Shown here piece by piece: positions 15,971 to 24,400 of a stretch of DNA of 29,771 nucleotides. The notes below the pieces were generated by a model. It did no database searches and had not been told where the DNA came from. It saw only the letters and a list, made by a program, of their open reading frames with translations. Within the stretch, counting starts at the first letter, position 1, and every line of letters begins with the position of its first letter. The translations under genes were made by a program, and so were the position numbers. This DNA is from IDS-8 sp040902105 (lineage in GTDB: Bacteria > Pseudomonadota > Gammaproteobacteria > Steroidobacterales > Woeseiaceae): assembly GCA_040902105.1 (NCBI GenBank), contig JBBDXW010000037.1:1-29771 (forward strand), read 5' to 3'.

Positions 15971-16706
15971 GATCGAAGTCAAAGGCATAAGAAAGGGCTT
16001 CGTTTCCGACAAGGCTCCGCTGCAGGTCGTCGAAGGCGTCGACTTCACGGTCGGCGATGGCGAGTTCGTGGCGATCGTCGGACCGTCCGGTTGCGGCAAG
16101 TCGACGCTCATGCACATCGTCGCCGGATTCCTTCGCCCCGATGAGGGAACCGTCGTCATCGACGACGTGGTGCGATCGAAGCCGGATGCCAAAGGCATCC
16201 TGATTTCGCAACACGGTTCCGTATTTCCATGGCTCACCGTGCAAGAGAACCTGATGTTCGGCCTGAACGGGCATGCGTATCTCGACAGATCCGGCCTCGC
16301 CGATCACTATGCGGCCATCGTCGGCTTAAAGGGTTTCGAGCACAGTTATCCGCACGAGTTGTCGGGAGGCATGCTCAAGCGAGCGGAACTCGCGCGGGCG
16401 CTGGTCGTGAAGCCCGATACGCTCTACATGGACGAGCCGTTTTCTGCCCTGGATGCACTCATGAGCTTACGCATCCGAAACGAGCTGCTGCGCATCCTCT
16501 CCGAGGAGCGTCACACCGTCATGCTGATCACCCATGACGTGGAAGAAGCGATTCACGTAGCCGACAGGATCATGGTGCTGTCACCGCGACCGGCAAGGGT
16601 TCAGGCGATGTTCGACGTACGCCTGCCGCATCCCCGCAAGCTGACGAGCCCGGAGGCACAGGAACTGCGTGTCGCTGTTCTGCGCGAACTCGGCGTGGAG
16701 CACTGA
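15960..16706 (+). CDS. NrtD/SsuB/TauB-class ABC transporter ATPase
   Basis: Energises the importer from the cytoplasm. Visible elements: Walker A GPSGCGKST (41-49), Q-loop Q84, signature LSGGM (134-138, the methionine being usual in this subfamily), Walker B YMDEP (156-160) and switch H192 in THD. The 248-aa length is typical for the nitrate/sulfonate/taurine class and there is no extra regulatory domain. It starts inside the permease gene (11-nt overlap) and is the last gene of the operon, converging on the HlyD-type gene 55 nt away. No terminator hairpin is seen in that gap. Confidence 0.94.
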   Translation: MRTKIEVKGIRKGFVSDKAPLQVVEGVDFTVGDGEFVAIVGPSGCGKSTLMHIVAGFLRPDEGTVVIDDVVRSKPDAKGILISQHGSVFPWLTVQENLMFGLNGHAYLDRSGLADHYAAIVGLKGFEHSYPHELSGGMLKRAELARALVVKPDTLYMDEPFSALDALMSLRIRNELLRILSEERHTVMLITHDVEEAIHVADRIMVLSPRPARVQAMFDVRLPHPRKLTSPEAQELRVAVLRELGVEH

Positions 16707-16761
16707 TCCGGCAACAAGGCAACGGCCAGCGGACACATTGACTCTGTCGTATTGCGGTGCC

Positions 16762-18018
16762 TTACAGACGGCCTGTCAACGCATAAACCGGCTCCAGCAC
16801 CCACTCGTAGAGCTTGCGCCGTTCCCCAAGAATATCCGCCTCGACCAGCATCCCGGGACGAAGCGACTCGGGCTTGCCGTAGGCCAGGATCGATTGCGCG
16901 GAAAGGTCCACCAGCACGCGGTAATACGGCTCACCGGCCTGCACGTTGCCGATCAGGGTACCCAGTCCCTGCGGACTGAGCGCATTGCGCGAAATCCGCA
17001 GTACCGTGCCGCGGTGATGGCCGAATTTCTGGTGCGGGAAGGCCGGGTAGCGCAAGTCCACGGAATCGCCAGGTTCGATGAAGCCGACTGCCCGGCTTGG
17101 CACCAGAAGTTGTGCCTGAAGCTGCGAACCGGAGGGCAACAGGCTGAGTAACGGTTGTCCGGCCTGCACGGTCTGCCCTCTTTCGATCAGACGGCTGGCA
17201 ACCAGGCCGGCAACCGGCGCCTGCACCAGTACTTCGCCACTCGCCTGGATCTGCAGGCGCTCCTGATCCAGCTCGGCCAGCTCGCGCATCCTTGCAGCCG
17301 TTTGCGCGGACTGCTGCGCCGGAAGCTCCTGCAGTGTCTGCTCGATGTGTTCGACGTTGCGCCGGACAGCAGTCGCCTGCCGTCGCAGCGCCTGCAGGCT
17401 GGCCACCTGTTCCAGAGAGGCCTGCTCCTGCTGGGCAAGCTGCAACCGGGTTGCATACTTGTTCACTGCAAGTTTGCGGAAATGCGCGAGAGTTTCCCCC
17501 GCAATACCGACACGCTCCTGCTCAATTTCGATTGCAGAATCGATTTGCGCCAGTTCCGTGCGCGCCGTTTTCAGTTGCTGTGCGAAGCCGGCCTTCTGCA
17601 GTTCAAGAAGGTCGCTTTGAGAATCGAAACTCTGCATCAGCCCGGCGCGGCGCCGTTGCAGCTCGACCAGTAATCCGGCCGTTGTGTCGCCGCTGTCCGT
17701 GGTGGCCCGCGGCGTTGAAATGACAACCAACGGCTGACCCGGTATTACTCGCCGTCCCTCGTCCGGCATCGGCATTGCAACCACTCCGGCGACGGGCGCG
17801 ACTACTGTGGCAAGACCGAGATCCGGAACCAGCTGTCCGACAACGCGTGACCTCCGCGTGTATTCGCCCGATACGAGAAACAGCACGATTGCCGTTGCAG
17901 ACAGAAACGCAAAGCCTGTCAGCAGCCAGATCGGCAGCGGCTGAACCAGCGAGATGCCGCCGAGCCAACTGTGGCGAGCGGCCTCCAGCACTTCGGGACG
18001 GATCAGAGGCTCGGACAT
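16762..18018 (-). CDS. HlyD/CvaA-family membrane fusion protein
   Basis: Periplasmic adaptor joining the peptidase-containing ABC exporter encoded just upstream to an outer-membrane channel. One transmembrane helix (about 30-50) is followed by a lipoyl-like half motif (VVAPVAGVVAMPMPDEGRRVIPGQPL). A long coiled-coil hairpin (about 115-265) precedes the matching second half (VQAPVAGLVASRLIERGQTVQAGQPL) and a beta-barrel domain. The 418-aa length matches the CvaA/colicin V secretion group. It begins 9 nt after the exporter stop codon, so the two form an operon. No TolC gene is in the window; these systems commonly borrow the housekeeping TolC. Confidence 0.92.
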   Translation of the reverse strand: MSEPLIRPEVLEAARHSWLGGISLVQPLPIWLLTGFAFLSATAIVLFLVSGEYTRRSRVVGQLVPDLGLATVVAPVAGVVAMPMPDEGRRVIPGQPLVVISTPRATTDSGDTTAGLLVELQRRRAGLMQSFDSQSDLLELQKAGFAQQLKTARTELAQIDSAIEIEQERVGIAGETLAHFRKLAVNKYATRLQLAQQEQASLEQVASLQALRRQATAVRRNVEHIEQTLQELPAQQSAQTAARMRELAELDQERLQIQASGEVLVQAPVAGLVASRLIERGQTVQAGQPLLSLLPSGSQLQAQLLVPSRAVGFIEPGDSVDLRYPAFPHQKFGHHRGTVLRISRNALSPQGLGTLIGNVQAGEPYYRVLVDLSAQSILAYGKPESLRPGMLVEADILGERRKLYEWVLEPVYALTGRL

Positions 18019-18027
18019 CGGGGGAAC

Positions 18028-20151
18028 TCATGCTGCGACGGTTGCTGTAGTGCGCTCGACAGCCGCGGAACGCGCGGCCCGCCGCGGGCGCAGCTCTCGC
18101 ACGATTCTGCCGCCACTCATTACCAGGATTCGATCGGCACTGGCAACGGTCTCCGGACGGTGAGCAACGATGACTTTGGTCAGGCTCAACTGTTGCACCG
18201 CCTCGTTGACGAGGCGTTCGCGCCTCACGTCCAGATGGCTGGTTGCCTCGTCCAGGAACAATATGCGGGGATTGCGGTACAGTGCCCGCGCCAGGATCAC
18301 GCGCTGCTTCTGCCCACCGGACAAGGTGCTGCCCATGTCACCGATAAGACTGTTATAGCCCAACGGCATCGACGCAATCTCGTCGTGCACTGCGGCAAGT
18401 CGGGCGGCTGCCTCGACGCGCTCGAAGTCGATGCGCAGGTGGCCGAACGCGATGTTGTCGGCCACGCAACCGGCGAACAGCTGATCGTCCTGCATTACCG
18501 CGCCGACAATACTGCGGTAGTTGTGCAATCCGAACGTTACGATCTCATGACCTCCGACGCTGATGCTGCCATCGGTCGGCTGCAGAAGTCCGAGCAACAA
18601 TTTCACCAGCGTGGTCTTGCCGCAACCCGACGCGCCGACGATTGCGACTGCCTCGCCTTCGCCGACGGTAAAGGTGCAGTCCTTCAGCACCCACGGCCCG
18701 TCGTCCCCATAGCGGAAGCTGAGCCCGCAGACCTCGATCCGCGTGCTGGATGGCGGCGGTGCCTCGAACCCATGCGCGGCCTCTTCGTCCGGCGGCGTCA
18801 GCACGATGTCGGCCAGGCGCTCGCCGTGCAGACGCAACATGCGGAATTCGATCCACTTGTCGATGAGTCCGCCCACTCGCCCGGCGAACTGATCCTTATA
18901 GGCGAGGTATGCGATCAGCATGCCGACGGAAAACACATTCTGCAGCGCCAGCAGCGCACCGATCCAGATGACTGCAATGCGTTCGATGCCGAATATCAAT
19001 CCGCTGGCGCTGTTGAACCACAACCCGAGCCTGGCCAACCACACGTCCCGATTGACGGAGTCGTTCAAGAGATTCGCGTAGGCGGATTCGCGCTGCTGCT
19101 CGACGCCGGACACCCTGACCGATTGCATACCGCGAATCGATTCCAGCAAGTGGCTCTGTTGCTTCGCGGCAGCGACCAATTGCTGCTCGGTCCCCGCACG
19201 CGCCGATCGAAACGAAAGGGCTCGGACGCCCAGGTACAACGCTACAGCCGCCAGGGTAATCAAAGCCAGTTTCCAGGAATAGATCAGCATCATCCCGAGC
19301 GTCACCACCGACATGAGTCCGTCGACCAATGCTTCGACGAAACTGGTGGTCAGTGTGCGCTGGATCGTGCGCACACTGCCGATCCGCGAGACAACGTCGC
19401 CCAGGTGCCGTTTCTCGAAGAAATCGAGCGGCAGCCTGAGCAGATGGGCGAAGACGTTGCCCGTCCACTGCAGGCCCAGCCGCGCGGAAAGGTAAACCAC
19501 CGCCCAGCCGCGCAGCAGGCCGACGCCGATCTGCAGCAACAGCATAAGCCCGAAACCCAACGCCAGCACCGTGAGCAAGTCCCGGTCGGCAGACACCAGC
19601 ACCTGGTCAACGATCCACTGCAGGAAGAACGGGCCGAGAACAACGAAGACCTGCAACGCCAGCGACAGCAGCAGAATCAGACCTAACGCGCGCCACAACC
19701 CGGTAACGCGACCGGTCAGTTGACGGATTGAGACGGCGGGCGCCGTTATAGCGGGCCTGAATTCGGCGGTGGGCGTCAGCTCCATCGCCACTCCGGTAAA
19801 ATGCTCCGAGACTTCGGCGTAACGCAAGCTGCGCTTGCCGTACGCCGGATCGAGAATCGTGACCCCGGACCTGCCGGCTTTGACCAATACTACGAAATGA
19901 TTCAAATCCCAGTGGAGAATGCACGGAACCCTGAGTTGCATAAGGTCCGCAATTTCGAGCCGTAACGGACGCGACTGGAGTCCCATCCGCCCGGCGATTG
20001 CGACTAACCGGGAAAGACTTGTACCTTTCAGCGACAGCGAAAATCGGCGGCGCAACGAATGCAAGTCTGTTGCAAGCCCATGATGGGCCGACACCATGGC
20101 CAACGAGGCCAGACCACACTCGGTGACTTCGGACTGCAGGAAAATTTTCAA
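18028..20151 (-). CDS. Peptidase-containing ABC exporter (C39, CvaB-like)
   Basis: Cleaves double-glycine leaders from small peptides and exports the product. The N-terminal C39 domain is intact: oxyanion Q6, C12 in TECGLASLAM, H85 in LNHFVVL and D101 in ILDPAYG. A six-helix membrane domain follows (about 150-420). The ATPase domain has Walker A GASGCGKT (507-514), LSGGQ (610-614), Walker B LFLDEA (631-636) and H664. At 707 aa it matches CvaB/PCAT exporters. The start must be the TTG at 20151, since an in-frame stop lies four codons upstream and the next ATG would remove C12. No double-glycine precursor was found in the adjacent gaps. Confidence 0.94.
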   Translation of the reverse strand: MKIFLQSEVTECGLASLAMVSAHHGLATDLHSLRRRFSLSLKGTSLSRLVAIAGRMGLQSRPLRLEIADLMQLRVPCILHWDLNHFVVLVKAGRSGVTILDPAYGKRSLRYAEVSEHFTGVAMELTPTAEFRPAITAPAVSIRQLTGRVTGLWRALGLILLLSLALQVFVVLGPFFLQWIVDQVLVSADRDLLTVLALGFGLMLLLQIGVGLLRGWAVVYLSARLGLQWTGNVFAHLLRLPLDFFEKRHLGDVVSRIGSVRTIQRTLTTSFVEALVDGLMSVVTLGMMLIYSWKLALITLAAVALYLGVRALSFRSARAGTEQQLVAAAKQQSHLLESIRGMQSVRVSGVEQQRESAYANLLNDSVNRDVWLARLGLWFNSASGLIFGIERIAVIWIGALLALQNVFSVGMLIAYLAYKDQFAGRVGGLIDKWIEFRMLRLHGERLADIVLTPPDEEAAHGFEAPPPSSTRIEVCGLSFRYGDDGPWVLKDCTFTVGEGEAVAIVGASGCGKTTLVKLLLGLLQPTDGSISVGGHEIVTFGLHNYRSIVGAVMQDDQLFAGCVADNIAFGHLRIDFERVEAAARLAAVHDEIASMPLGYNSLIGDMGSTLSGGQKQRVILARALYRNPRILFLDEATSHLDVRRERLVNEAVQQLSLTKVIVAHRPETVASADRILVMSGGRIVRELRPRRAARSAAVERTTATVAA

Positions 20152-20197
20152 GTCACATTCCCGACCTTACCTCGGCTGGGCAGCGCAGCAGAACCTG

Positions 20198-20336
20198 AGT
20201 AATGCCACGAGTGCATTTCACGGCAACGTGGCACACGTTACTGCAAGTGCATTTTTGGAAAAGCGTCGATTTCCTCGAACAACGGTGAGTAATGCGGCCG
20301 TGTGTTTGACGGTCCCGCGCCTAGGCGTAACCGTCA
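20198..20336. promoter_or_regulatory. inverted repeats upstream of the exporter genes
   Basis: The 324-nt gap 20152-20475 has no convincing gene. It holds two dyads. At 20198-20242, AGTAATGCCACG faces CGTGGCA and, after 4 nt, TTACT. At 20307-20336, TGACGGT faces ACCGTCA around a CGCCTAGGCG core. The stretch GAGTAATGC and GTGCATTT each also occur twice as direct repeats. These may be regulator sites for the exporter operon; no clear sigma70 promoter for it was found. The right-hand third belongs to the HipA-like gene's promoter. Confidence 0.35.
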
Positions 20337-20383
20337 CCCATGGCATTTGATCGCGCAGGTTTGGTGAGCGCGGACTAGGTAGT

Positions 20384-20419
20384 ATTGTTAACTAAATCGT
20401 TAACTTAATCGTTGATTAG
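20384..20419 (+). repeat. three tandem 12-bp operator-like repeats
   Basis: Three head-to-tail units lie directly upstream of the HipA-like gene: ATTGTTAACTAA (20384-20395), ATCGTTAACTTA (20396-20407) and ATCGTTGATTAG (20408-20419). A fourth, degenerate unit (ATCGTTAAGTGT, 20463-20474) abuts the start codon. The third unit contains the -35 element, so binding here would block transcription. Spacing of 12 bp is just over one helical turn. Confidence 0.75.
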
Positions 20420-20440
20420 CGAACATTTAACGCTCATAAT
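20412..20440 (+). promoter_or_regulatory. sigma70 promoter of the HipA-like gene
   Basis: -35 TTGATT (20412-20417), 17-bp spacer, -10 CATAAT (20435-20440), in AT-rich DNA that contrasts with the flanking GC-rich genes. The predicted start near 20447 gives a leader of about 29 nt to ATG 20476. No good Shine-Dalgarno is seen (only AAGTG), so translation may be weak. Confidence 0.6.
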
Positions 20441-20475
20441 ACAGTCACTTATCTAGAAAAGTATCGTTAAGTGTC

Positions 20476-21717
20476 ATGTTCGAATTGAGGCCGCAGCTCG
20501 CCAATGGCGCCCGCTGGGCCGGCGAAATAGTCAATACGCTCAGGATCAGCCGCGTTACCCTCAAAAACGCTTATGAAAGGGAGGCCCGCCAGATCCTCCG
20601 GCTCGGCCGCGCCCGCAATACCCGTTATGCCGCCCGGCAGCTCCTTACCGGGTTGGAAACCGACGAGTTTCCAGTCTGCCGGGTAGACCAGGCCGGCGGA
20701 ATCGCGGTCGCAGGCACGCTTATAACCCTTGCAGTGAGTGAGTCGGTTTGGCTCCCGGATGAAACAATCATCGACGGACTACCGCCGGAAATGCACGATG
20801 CGGCGCCGCGCGGCTTCCTGGGTCTTTCGTACGCTCGACGCCACGCCGACCTGGGCTTGCCCGAAGATGTGACCAACTGGTCGGACCATCACGTTCTAAC
20901 CGCCCTGAGTCGTCGAGGGGAGGACTTGCCGGGCAATCTGGTCATTGGTCGGGAGTCCTTTGCTCGCTACCAGGATCTGCAACACAAAACCTGCACTGTA
21001 GATGCCTTTCCGGCCCTCAGTGCTGCAGCTTTGGCCGGCGAACATGTGGGTTCGTCAGCCGGAGGCGAGCGTCCGAAGTTTACGGCACTCGTGGACGGCC
21101 AGCATCGAATAGTCAAGTTTGCCAACAATGAAACGGACAATGCACGGCGTTGGCAAGACCTGCTGACGCTCGAGCATATCGCTCTTGAGACACTTCGAGA
21201 TGCTGGAATTCAAACGGCAGAAACTCGTTTGCTCGACGTAGATGACCTACGATGTCTGGTTATCAATCGTTTCGATCGGATCGGCGAAACAGGCCGGCGG
21301 GCCGTGATGACTCTCGCGGCGACGTCGGCACGAATTGATGGATCCTGGACCGATGCCGCACAGGAGCTACAACGGCGCGAAGAGTTCAGTAACGAGGACG
21401 TGGAGCGTATCGCGGTTCTTGACGCATTTGGGGCGCTGATCGCGAATACGGACCGTCACCATGACAACGTTTTGCTCTTTCCGACCGGGACAGGGTACGC
21501 ACTGGCGCCAGCCTTTGATCAGTTGCCCATGGCGTATGCACCGCCTGCCAGCGGCAATCTTCGAAAGTCTGCTGTCAACGAGCCCCGCCCTGCAGTTAAC
21601 ACGCTGGCGGTATGGGATCAGGCTCGCGCGCTCGCTAACGATTTCTGGAGACGGGCGAGTGATCAACAGCTGACTGATTCCATGCATGCGATCGTTAGGG
21701 CGCACGCCGCCCGGTGA
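20476..21717 (+). CDS. HipA-like Ser/Thr kinase with N-terminal HTH-like region (YjjJ/HipH type)
   Basis: HipA-family kinases act as toxins by phosphorylating translation-related targets. This 413-aa protein has an N-terminal winged-helix-like segment (about 15-60, ISRVTLKNAYEREARQIL). The glycine-rich loop GSSAGGERPK (192-201), the nucleotide-contacting K214 (VKF), the catalytic NTDRHHDN (D326, N331) and a metal-binding D348 in AFDQLPM follow. All key kinase residues are therefore present. The order HTH then kinase in one chain, with no HipB gene beside it, fits the YjjJ/HipH group. It converges on the response regulator gene (16-nt gap). Tandem repeats over its promoter suggest that it represses itself. 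Confidence 0.85.
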   Translation: MFELRPQLANGARWAGEIVNTLRISRVTLKNAYEREARQILRLGRARNTRYAARQLLTGLETDEFPVCRVDQAGGIAVAGTLITLAVSESVWLPDETIIDGLPPEMHDAAPRGFLGLSYARRHADLGLPEDVTNWSDHHVLTALSRRGEDLPGNLVIGRESFARYQDLQHKTCTVDAFPALSAAALAGEHVGSSAGGERPKFTALVDGQHRIVKFANNETDNARRWQDLLTLEHIALETLRDAGIQTAETRLLDVDDLRCLVINRFDRIGETGRRAVMTLAATSARIDGSWTDAAQELQRREEFSNEDVERIAVLDAFGALIANTDRHHDNVLLFPTGTGYALAPAFDQLPMAYAPPASGNLRKSAVNEPRPAVNTLAVWDQARALANDFWRRASDQQLTDSMHAIVRAHAAR

Positions 21718-21733
21718 TTCGTGGTGGGCAGTC

Positions 21734-22111
21734 TTACGACTGCAGCGACGACCGGGTCAGCGCCTCGATCTTGCTCAACAACCGCGCAAGATTGACCGGT
21801 TTGGTCTCATACTCGTCGCAGCCGGACTCCATCGCCTTGGCGCGATCGCCCTGCATCGCATGTGCCGTCAAGGCGATGATCGGGATGTTCCGGGTGTCCG
21901 CCTCGCCTTTCAGCAACTTCGCGGCCGTCCAGCCGTCCATTGCCGGCAGGCTCATGTCCATCAGAATCACGTCCGGCGCGCCGCTCCTCGCCTGCGACAC
22001 CCCGTCTTCGCCATCCGTCGCCAGAAGCACCTCGAATCCCTTGCGCCGCAGGCGCCGGCTGAGCATGTCCCGGTTCATCTCGTTGTCTTCCACGAGCAGA
22101 ATCTTTGCCAT
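21734..22111 (-). CDS. Single-domain response regulator (CheY/DivK-like receiver)
   Basis: A lone 125-aa phosphoacceptor domain with no output domain. The acidic pocket E8/D9, phosphorylation site D52 (ILMDMSLP), switch T82 (ALTAH) and K104 (TKPV) are all present. VEDNEMNRDMLSRRL is typical of receivers fed by hybrid kinases. It starts 87 nt after the ion-channel stop codon on the same strand and has AGGG 8 nt before the ATG, so the two genes may share a transcript. The hybrid histidine kinase at 26603-29638 is the nearest possible phosphodonor, but that pairing is inference. Confidence 0.94.
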   Translation of the reverse strand: MAKILLVEDNEMNRDMLSRRLRRKGFEVLLATDGEDGVSQARSGAPDVILMDMSLPAMDGWTAAKLLKGEADTRNIPIIALTAHAMQGDRAKAMESGCDEYETKPVNLARLLSKIEALTRSSLQS

Positions 22112-22198
22112 ACGAATACCCTATGTTCACGACATCAGGCTTTAGCGGCAACGCCTTGCATCAACCTGTCAGGCCTTGTCGAATAGCCTGGTTTACGA

Positions 22199-24163
22199 TC
22201 AATCATATATCTCCTGAGCCAGTACGACGACACTGTCTTCCGGACCGAACTGCCATCGTTCCTCACGGCCGGGATTCAATCGAACCCCATGGCCGCTCGC
22301 GCCCGAACCGGAAAGGCCCGGGACGCGCACTCCGAGGGCCGTTTCCATCATCGTCTGCGCAGAGAACTGCAGATCGTTGAAGGAGCATGGCCGGTGCAGT
22401 TCCACGTAACGGCTGGCCGGTTTCAGGCAGATTTCGTTGCCGCCGGCGCTCAAAAGCTCACGATAAATGCTCTCAAGGACCGGCTGCTGCGAGATCTGGC
22501 TCAATTGCATGCTTACGATCTCCGGGCTGACGATGATTTCCTGCGCTGCGGTGCGGGCGACAAGTTCACGGTCGCGGGGATCGTGAATTTCGGAGACGAC
22601 ATGAACGGGCTCTGCGCGAGGAGTCGTACTCAGGATATCGCTCAGCAGCAGCAGGACCATGATGCTCCTCGCGTCCGGATCGTCGTCGTTCGACTCGTCT
22701 GCCAGGGTGATAACGCAATCGTACGACGATACGTCGAGCGATCGCAGGAACCCCGCGGACACGGTATCGCCGCGGCTGAAGCGGATCTCGACGTTGCGCA
22801 ACGACCTTGTGGCGTACCGGTCCAGGTGTTGCCGCGCCTCGTCGTCGCGGAAATTCGAGACCACATGGACCTGACTGCCCGGTGTTATATGTCCGTCGAA
22901 CTCGCTCAGAATGTCGTGGACGTTGTCATTGAATCCGAGCACCAGTATGCGATTGAGAGGTGGCTTGTGGTACTTCTCCGCATGCGCGATCGCCGAGATG
23001 TACGGTTCGACGCCCGCGTCGTACGGCACCCGGGCGCTTGCGGACAGGAGCACGAGCTGATCGTCGGCGTCGATCGTGTAATCGGGTTCCGGATTCAGTC
23101 CTGCCGCATAGCGAACGACGCCGTTACTCTCTTGCCGCCAGCTGATTCCGATGGGTATCGCGGTTCGGAACCCATATTGAATGTCGCCGAATCGTTTTCC
23201 GACACATGCCGGCTCGTGGGTCACGCGAATCGAATTGCCGCCGGCGGAGAGTATTTCGGAATAGACATGCGACAAGCCCTTCTGGCGGGCCGCTTGCACG
23301 ATGACTTTACTGATCACCTCGCTACTCGAGACGACGGAGATTTCATTGCCTCCTGCAATCCGCGCGATATCCGCATTCTGTTTGCGATTTATTTCCGATA
23401 CGAGTACGGGTCTGGTGCCGCCCCAGTCCGAGAAAGAGGAAAGCAGCATCGTCGTTTTGATGGCTTCGACATCCCGGCCGGACGCATCGGAGTCGGGTGT
23501 CCAACCCGCCAGCACGATGATGCTGGCAGCCTGGTCGAATGCGACCCTTTTCAGCTCAAGAATGTTACTCGGCGACCCGCTGCGCAGAATCAATTTGACG
23601 GGCAGACCGAGGATGCCGGCCGCCCGCAGGGTCTCCTGCATCTGCGCTACACCGGGGCGTCCGAGAATGACGACTCTCAATCCTTCACGCGACCTGACCA
23701 GCAGCCGCAAAATCAATACGACCTTGTTACTCCAGCCGAGTATCAGGGTATGCCCGCTCTCCTTGACAGGACTGTTGCCCTGCTGCAGCGCAGCCAGGCG
23801 CGTTTCCATCGAGGTTGAGATGAAGCCGATCAGGATGCCGAATATCACCATCCCCATGATGGCAATCAATAGTGAGATGACGGCGACCGGCACCGTGGCT
23901 CCGTAGTTCTCTTCGAAGAAACCCGGGTCTATCAGGTGCTTTAAAGACCACCACAGCGAATCCCAGAAGCCCCGATCGATTCGCGTTTCGATACCGGCAA
24001 CTTCGTTGTTCTGCGGCGAGAACAGCCCGAAAAAGTATGCCGTCATGCCGATCAGCACGACGATCAGTGACAGCAGAACCAGCAGGACGAAATGCGACAA
24101 CGAACTCCGGGAGAAGACGTCGTCGAGCCGATATCGGAGGTGCGCCTTCAACTCCTGAAACAT
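22199..24163 (-). CDS. CASTOR/POLLUX-like ion channel with RCK/TrkA-N-like domains
   Basis: Related to the plant nuclear-envelope channels CASTOR/POLLUX/DMI1 and their bacterial homologues, which pass cations under control of cytosolic nucleotide- or ion-binding domains. An excellent AGGAG precedes ATG 24163. Residues 23-48 form the first helix, the pore-like GFWDSLWWSLKHLIDPG follows at 65-81, and a second helix spans about 89-117. Two similar cytosolic halves follow, each with a Rossmann-type strand-turn (HTLILGWSNK; RILVLGFNDN) and each ending in an LSAGGN motif. At 654 aa it matches bacterial members. The ion carried cannot be told from sequence; the classical TVGYG filter is absent. Confidence 0.85.
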   Translation of the reverse strand: MFQELKAHLRYRLDDVFSRSSLSHFVLLVLLSLIVVLIGMTAYFFGLFSPQNNEVAGIETRIDRGFWDSLWWSLKHLIDPGFFEENYGATVPVAVISLLIAIMGMVIFGILIGFISTSMETRLAALQQGNSPVKESGHTLILGWSNKVVLILRLLVRSREGLRVVILGRPGVAQMQETLRAAGILGLPVKLILRSGSPSNILELKRVAFDQAASIIVLAGWTPDSDASGRDVEAIKTTMLLSSFSDWGGTRPVLVSEINRKQNADIARIAGGNEISVVSSSEVISKVIVQAARQKGLSHVYSEILSAGGNSIRVTHEPACVGKRFGDIQYGFRTAIPIGISWRQESNGVVRYAAGLNPEPDYTIDADDQLVLLSASARVPYDAGVEPYISAIAHAEKYHKPPLNRILVLGFNDNVHDILSEFDGHITPGSQVHVVSNFRDDEARQHLDRYATRSLRNVEIRFSRGDTVSAGFLRSLDVSSYDCVITLADESNDDDPDARSIMVLLLLSDILSTTPRAEPVHVVSEIHDPRDRELVARTAAQEIIVSPEIVSMQLSQISQQPVLESIYRELLSAGGNEICLKPASRYVELHRPCSFNDLQFSAQTMMETALGVRVPGLSGSGASGHGVRLNPGREERWQFGPEDSVVVLAQEIYD

Positions 24164-24280
24164 GGTTCTCCTGAAGCGCCGCGTGTCGCAGAACTGTATC
24201 GGGTAGCGGGCAATATTAGATCAACCGAAGGGCCCGTACCATGCGCCGTCCGACAGTGCGTTCGGGCGGCCGCGGTGGTG

Positions 24281-24286
24281 TATAAT
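24281..24286 (+). promoter_or_regulatory. -10-like element in the channel/porin divergent gap
   Basis: A perfect TATAAT preceded by GTG lies about 115 nt upstream of the barrel-protein start, but no recognisable -35 is found 16-18 bp upstream. It may act as an extended or activator-dependent promoter. The rest of the 237-nt gap shows no gene. Confidence 0.3.
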
Positions 24287-24400
24287 TCTTCCGAAAACGC
24301 ATTCGATCGGATGTCCAAATACAAAATGGTGACCGGCGGCTCAGAGCTGGTTCGCAATACCGGGCCGCAGGCTCGACCTCCTGGCCCGAGGGGGTACGAC

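Noticed and set aside
17971..19686. A 571-codon plus-strand frame opposite the C39 exporter
   Set aside because: Antisense shadow of the exporter; composition dominated by Gln/Arg/His/Asp and no motif.
20153..20221. A 22-codon minus-strand frame (starting MHSWHYSG) just upstream of the exporter
   Set aside because: Too short, no Gly-Gly processing site and no ribosome-binding site; it reads through the inverted repeat.
20096..20350. An 84-codon plus-strand frame as a possible peptide precursor for the exporter
   Set aside because: It overlaps the exporter's first codons antisense, has no double-glycine leader and no start signals.
22289..23818. A 509-codon plus-strand frame opposite the ion channel
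   Set aside because: The channel on the other strand has a strong ribosome-binding site and clear domains; this frame has none.
24092..24400. N-terminal extension of the outer-membrane protein to 24092
   Set aside because: It would overlap the channel gene and bury the signal peptide; ATG 24401 has GAGGGG at the right spacing.
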